A stretch of 64,000 nt of DNA from Shouchella xiaoxiensis (GTDB lineage: Bacteria; Bacillota; Bacilli; Bacillales; Bacillaceae_D), in the NCBI RefSeq assembly GCF_016907895.1, contig NZ_JAFBCV010000011.1, positions 87,381 through 151,380 on the forward strand, read 5' to 3'. The translations under genes and the position numbers were made by a program. This document shows positions 62,501-64,000 of the stretch, piece by piece (position 1 is the first letter of the stretch; each line of letters opens with the position of its first letter). The notes beneath the pieces are model-generated. The model saw only the letters and a program-made list of their open reading frames with translations, was not told the DNA's origin and did not search any database.

Positions 62501-63229
62501 ATGAGCACTTTTAAAGGTCCATTCCGCATTGTATTTGAAGAGCTTCGTATACAGTTTTACATCATTGCTATTATTACTATTGTTTTAACAGCACTTTACG
62601 TATGTTTAGGAATAATAAATGCTAATAACGATGAAACGTTTAATGTTGGCGCTAACTTCGGTCCTGTTTACGGCTTTTTATTGCTTTACCCGTTTTTCTT
62701 TTTCAACAATTCCTATCAATATACGTTGGCACTAGGCGGAACACGGAAACAATTCATGCTTGCAGCAAGCATTTCTGGCATCCTATTTATCGTCTGTTCT
62801 ATGCTCATCATTAATCTCTTATTGGTGTTAAATGGTTGGTTAATTGAGCAACAGTATAGCTCCAGCACAATTTTTCATATGGGAGATTTACTTCCCACAT
62901 CTAACCCTTTTCTTTATTATTGCCTAGACTTGTTCTACGGCGTGTTCTTATTTGGTACTGGCGTTTTTATTAGTTCAATCTGGTTCAAGTTTGGAACGGT
63001 TCGCACATTAGCTTTAGCTACTGTAATTGGAATGGTCGCTATAATAAGCATTACCTTTGGTGATTTATCTCTTGTTTGGGATACCTTCCTGCATGAGCAG
63101 CTGCTTTTTGCATTTATAGTAGGTGCTATAGGCATTATTGCGCTTGTATTTGCTTACTTTCTTATGAGAAATGGCCCACTAGAGCGAGGTGGAGATGGCG
63201 GGTTTTTCGGAAAAAAATCGCGATCCTAA
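62501..63229 (+). CDS. ABC transporter membrane subunit
   Basis: 242 aa with six hydrophobic segments (first: IIAIITIVLTALYVCLGII), typical of small YtrC/D-like or ABC-2 permeases. PVYGFLLLYPFFFFNNSYQYTLALGGTRKQ is split as FFFFNNSYQYTLALGGTRKQ and places the TRKQ cytoplasmic loop common to such permeases. Directly after the ATPase. Substrate unknown. Confidence 0.82.
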   Translation: MSTFKGPFRIVFEELRIQFYIIAIITIVLTALYVCLGIINANNDETFNVGANFGPVYGFLLLYPFFFFNNSYQYTLALGGTRKQFMLAASISGILFIVCSMLIINLLLVLNGWLIEQQYSSSTIFHMGDLLPTSNPFLYYCLDLFYGVFLFGTGVFISSIWFKFGTVRTLALATVIGMVAIISITFGDLSLVWDTFLHEQLLFAFIVGAIGIIALVFAYFLMRNGPLERGGDGGFFGKKSRS

Positions 63230-63233
63230 TTTT

Positions 63234-63264
63234 AAGAGGTCGTGCCATAGTGCACGACCTCTTT
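63234..63264 (+). terminator. Terminator of the ABC operon
   Basis: 12-bp perfect stem AAGAGGTCGTGC / GCACGACCTCTT with a 6-nt loop and T-run. Confidence 0.88.
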
Positions 63265-63434
63265 CATGTTGATAAACCATAGCTACAACCCAATTCTGAA
63301 TGAAATGGATTGTGCATAAGCATATTTTCAACTCTATTTCTGTGAATTTCCTTATATGTCTAAAGCAATTCCTATACATTTCGCATAAGCTGAAACGTAT
63401 TCGAATTCACTTTAGAAAAGGGTTGACATATCAC

Positions 63435-64000
63435 ATGTATAATGATTTTAACGATGGATGCCCCTCTAACATTCAGCGGTTTCAAAGAACCGCACGTAAC
63501 GGAGGAGGGTTTTTTAACGGTATCGGACCGACCGGACCCACTGGGCCGACTGGACCAGGTGGCGGCGGCATCTCAGGAATTACCGGACCAACTGGTTTCA
63601 CTGGAATTACCGGGCCAACAGGTCCTACTGGGCCGACTGGACCCACTGGTGCTACCGGAGCGCCAGGAATAACAGGATCAGGGTTAACAAATGTTGAACC
63701 TTTTGACGTAACGAGAGCTCCTGGTTATCAACCAGGTCAAGTCATTACGTTTCAGGGTAGCACCTATGTTGTAAATACCGCTTCACCTATAGGAATTCCG
63801 GGAATCTCACCTGAGTATACGTTAATTGCTGCTGTAGGTGCTACAGGAGCTACCGGTGTAACCGGCGCGGGTATCACCGGTACGACTGGGCCTTCTGGAC
63901 CTACGGGGGCTACGGGCATTGGCTTTGAGGGCGTTGTTGCTTTTGATCCGGCTGTTGCTCCAACGTATCCGGTTGGGCAAGTTGTTACTTTCAACGGCAG
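63435..64000 (+). CDS. Collagen-like (GXT repeat) protein, exosporium BclA type (partial)
   Basis: Open frame from the ATG at 63435 to the right edge, at least 188 codons. A head of about 30 residues ([14 protein letters not shown], then FFNGIG) leads into GPT/GIT/GAT triplets ([11 protein letters not shown]). Two collagen-like tracts are split by a compact non-collagen segment ([18 protein letters not shown]), which repeats near the edge ([19 protein letters not shown]). BclA-like spore-surface glycoproteins have such tracts. No signal peptide, and the ribosome site is weak (AAGGG, 12 nt), so the start is uncertain. The C-terminus lies outside the window. Confidence 0.82.
   Translation, partial: MYNDFNDGCPSNIQRFQRTARNGGGFFNGIGPTGPTGPTGPGGGGISGITGPTGFTGITGPTGPTGPTGPTGATGAPGITGSGLTNVEPFDVTRAPGYQPGQVITFQGSTYVVNTASPIGIPGISPEYTLIAAVGATGATGVTGAGITGTTGPSGPTGATGIGFEGVVAFDPAVAPTYPVGQVVTFNG

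Noticed and set aside
63423..63443. TTGACA and TATAAT just before the collagen-like gene
   Set aside because: The spacer is only 9 nt, too short for a sigma-A promoter, and the -10 would lie inside the coding frame.
63442..63672. Second plus-strand frame in the collagen-like gene, and a minus-strand frame at 63764-63994
   Set aside because: Both are shadows created by the GGN-CCN-ACN repeat; only the frame from 63435 gives Gly at every third residue.
1..64000. tRNA, rRNA, CRISPR arrays, transposases, phage genes
   Set aside because: None seen on reading the window; no direct-repeat arrays, no transposase-like proteins and no integrase.

Overview
The window looks like a chromosomal segment of a low-GC, endospore-forming member of the Bacillaceae, probably an alkaliphile-type Bacillus relative (Shouchella/Alkalihalobacillus-like). 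That placement is inference. It rests on sda, spoIIP, YjcZ-like and coat-like genes, a collagen-like exosporium-type protein, liaIHFSR and tagGH, sigma-B and sigma-E/K-type promoters, strong AGGAGG ribosome sites with frequent TTG/GTG starts, and a maltodextrin operon of Bacillus type. I see no rRNA, tRNA, CRISPR array, insertion sequence or prophage.

Layout. 1-2.0 kb: teichoic acid exporter tagGH (tagH runs off the left edge). 2.1-3.7 kb: acetyltransferase and cutC. 3.7-7.1 kb: cell-envelope stress operon liaI-H-F-S-R with a candidate LiaR operator. 7.4-10.1 kb: a TauE/SafE permease, then an Asp/Glu racemase paired with an ATP-grasp ligase (candidate D-aspartate ligase). 10.6-12.4 kb: LysR regulator and two tandem Cys/Tyr-rich small proteins with late-sporulation -10 boxes. 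12.5-14.4 kb: a phosphotransferase gene cut short by an in-frame stop, then folD behind a ZTP (pfl) riboswitch. 14.7-18.0 kb: small membrane peptides, a second TauE/SafE permease, a DUF421 protein, a ZIP-like membrane protein and a phosphatase.

18.1-36.4 kb, all on the minus strand, is the metabolic centre. One operon-like run encodes a Na+-coupled (SNF) transporter, a phenylalanine-type amino acid dehydrogenase, a complete 2-oxoacid dehydrogenase complex (E1alpha, E1beta, E2, E3) and a hotdog thioesterase. Directly upstream lies a phenylacetate cluster, paaK-A-B-C-D-(EthD)-F-G-H-J-X plus a nitronate-monooxygenase-like flavoprotein, with a perfect cre site over its -35. Together they suggest L-Phe uptake, deamination to phenylpyruvate, oxidative decarboxylation straight to phenylacetyl-CoA, and ring degradation. 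paaE and paaZ are not in the window. gdhA follows.

36.5-50.5 kb: gdhA, NUDIX, a secreted unknown, a sigma-B-type small membrane protein, a Gls24 protein, an RND exporter, the 44-aa sporulation checkpoint gene sda, an M3 peptidase, a flavin reductase, KtrAB-type K+ uptake, a GntR regulator and spoIIP. 50.5-61.1 kb: maltodextrin operon (mdxEFG, malL, LacI regulator) divergent from a cyclomaltodextrinase across a promoter region with two MalR-like operators, then a GH3 glycosidase with paired LacI-type operators. 61.2-63.3 kb: a decayed GntR gene in front of an intact ABC transporter pair. 63.4-64.0 kb: the start of a collagen-like protein that runs off the right edge.
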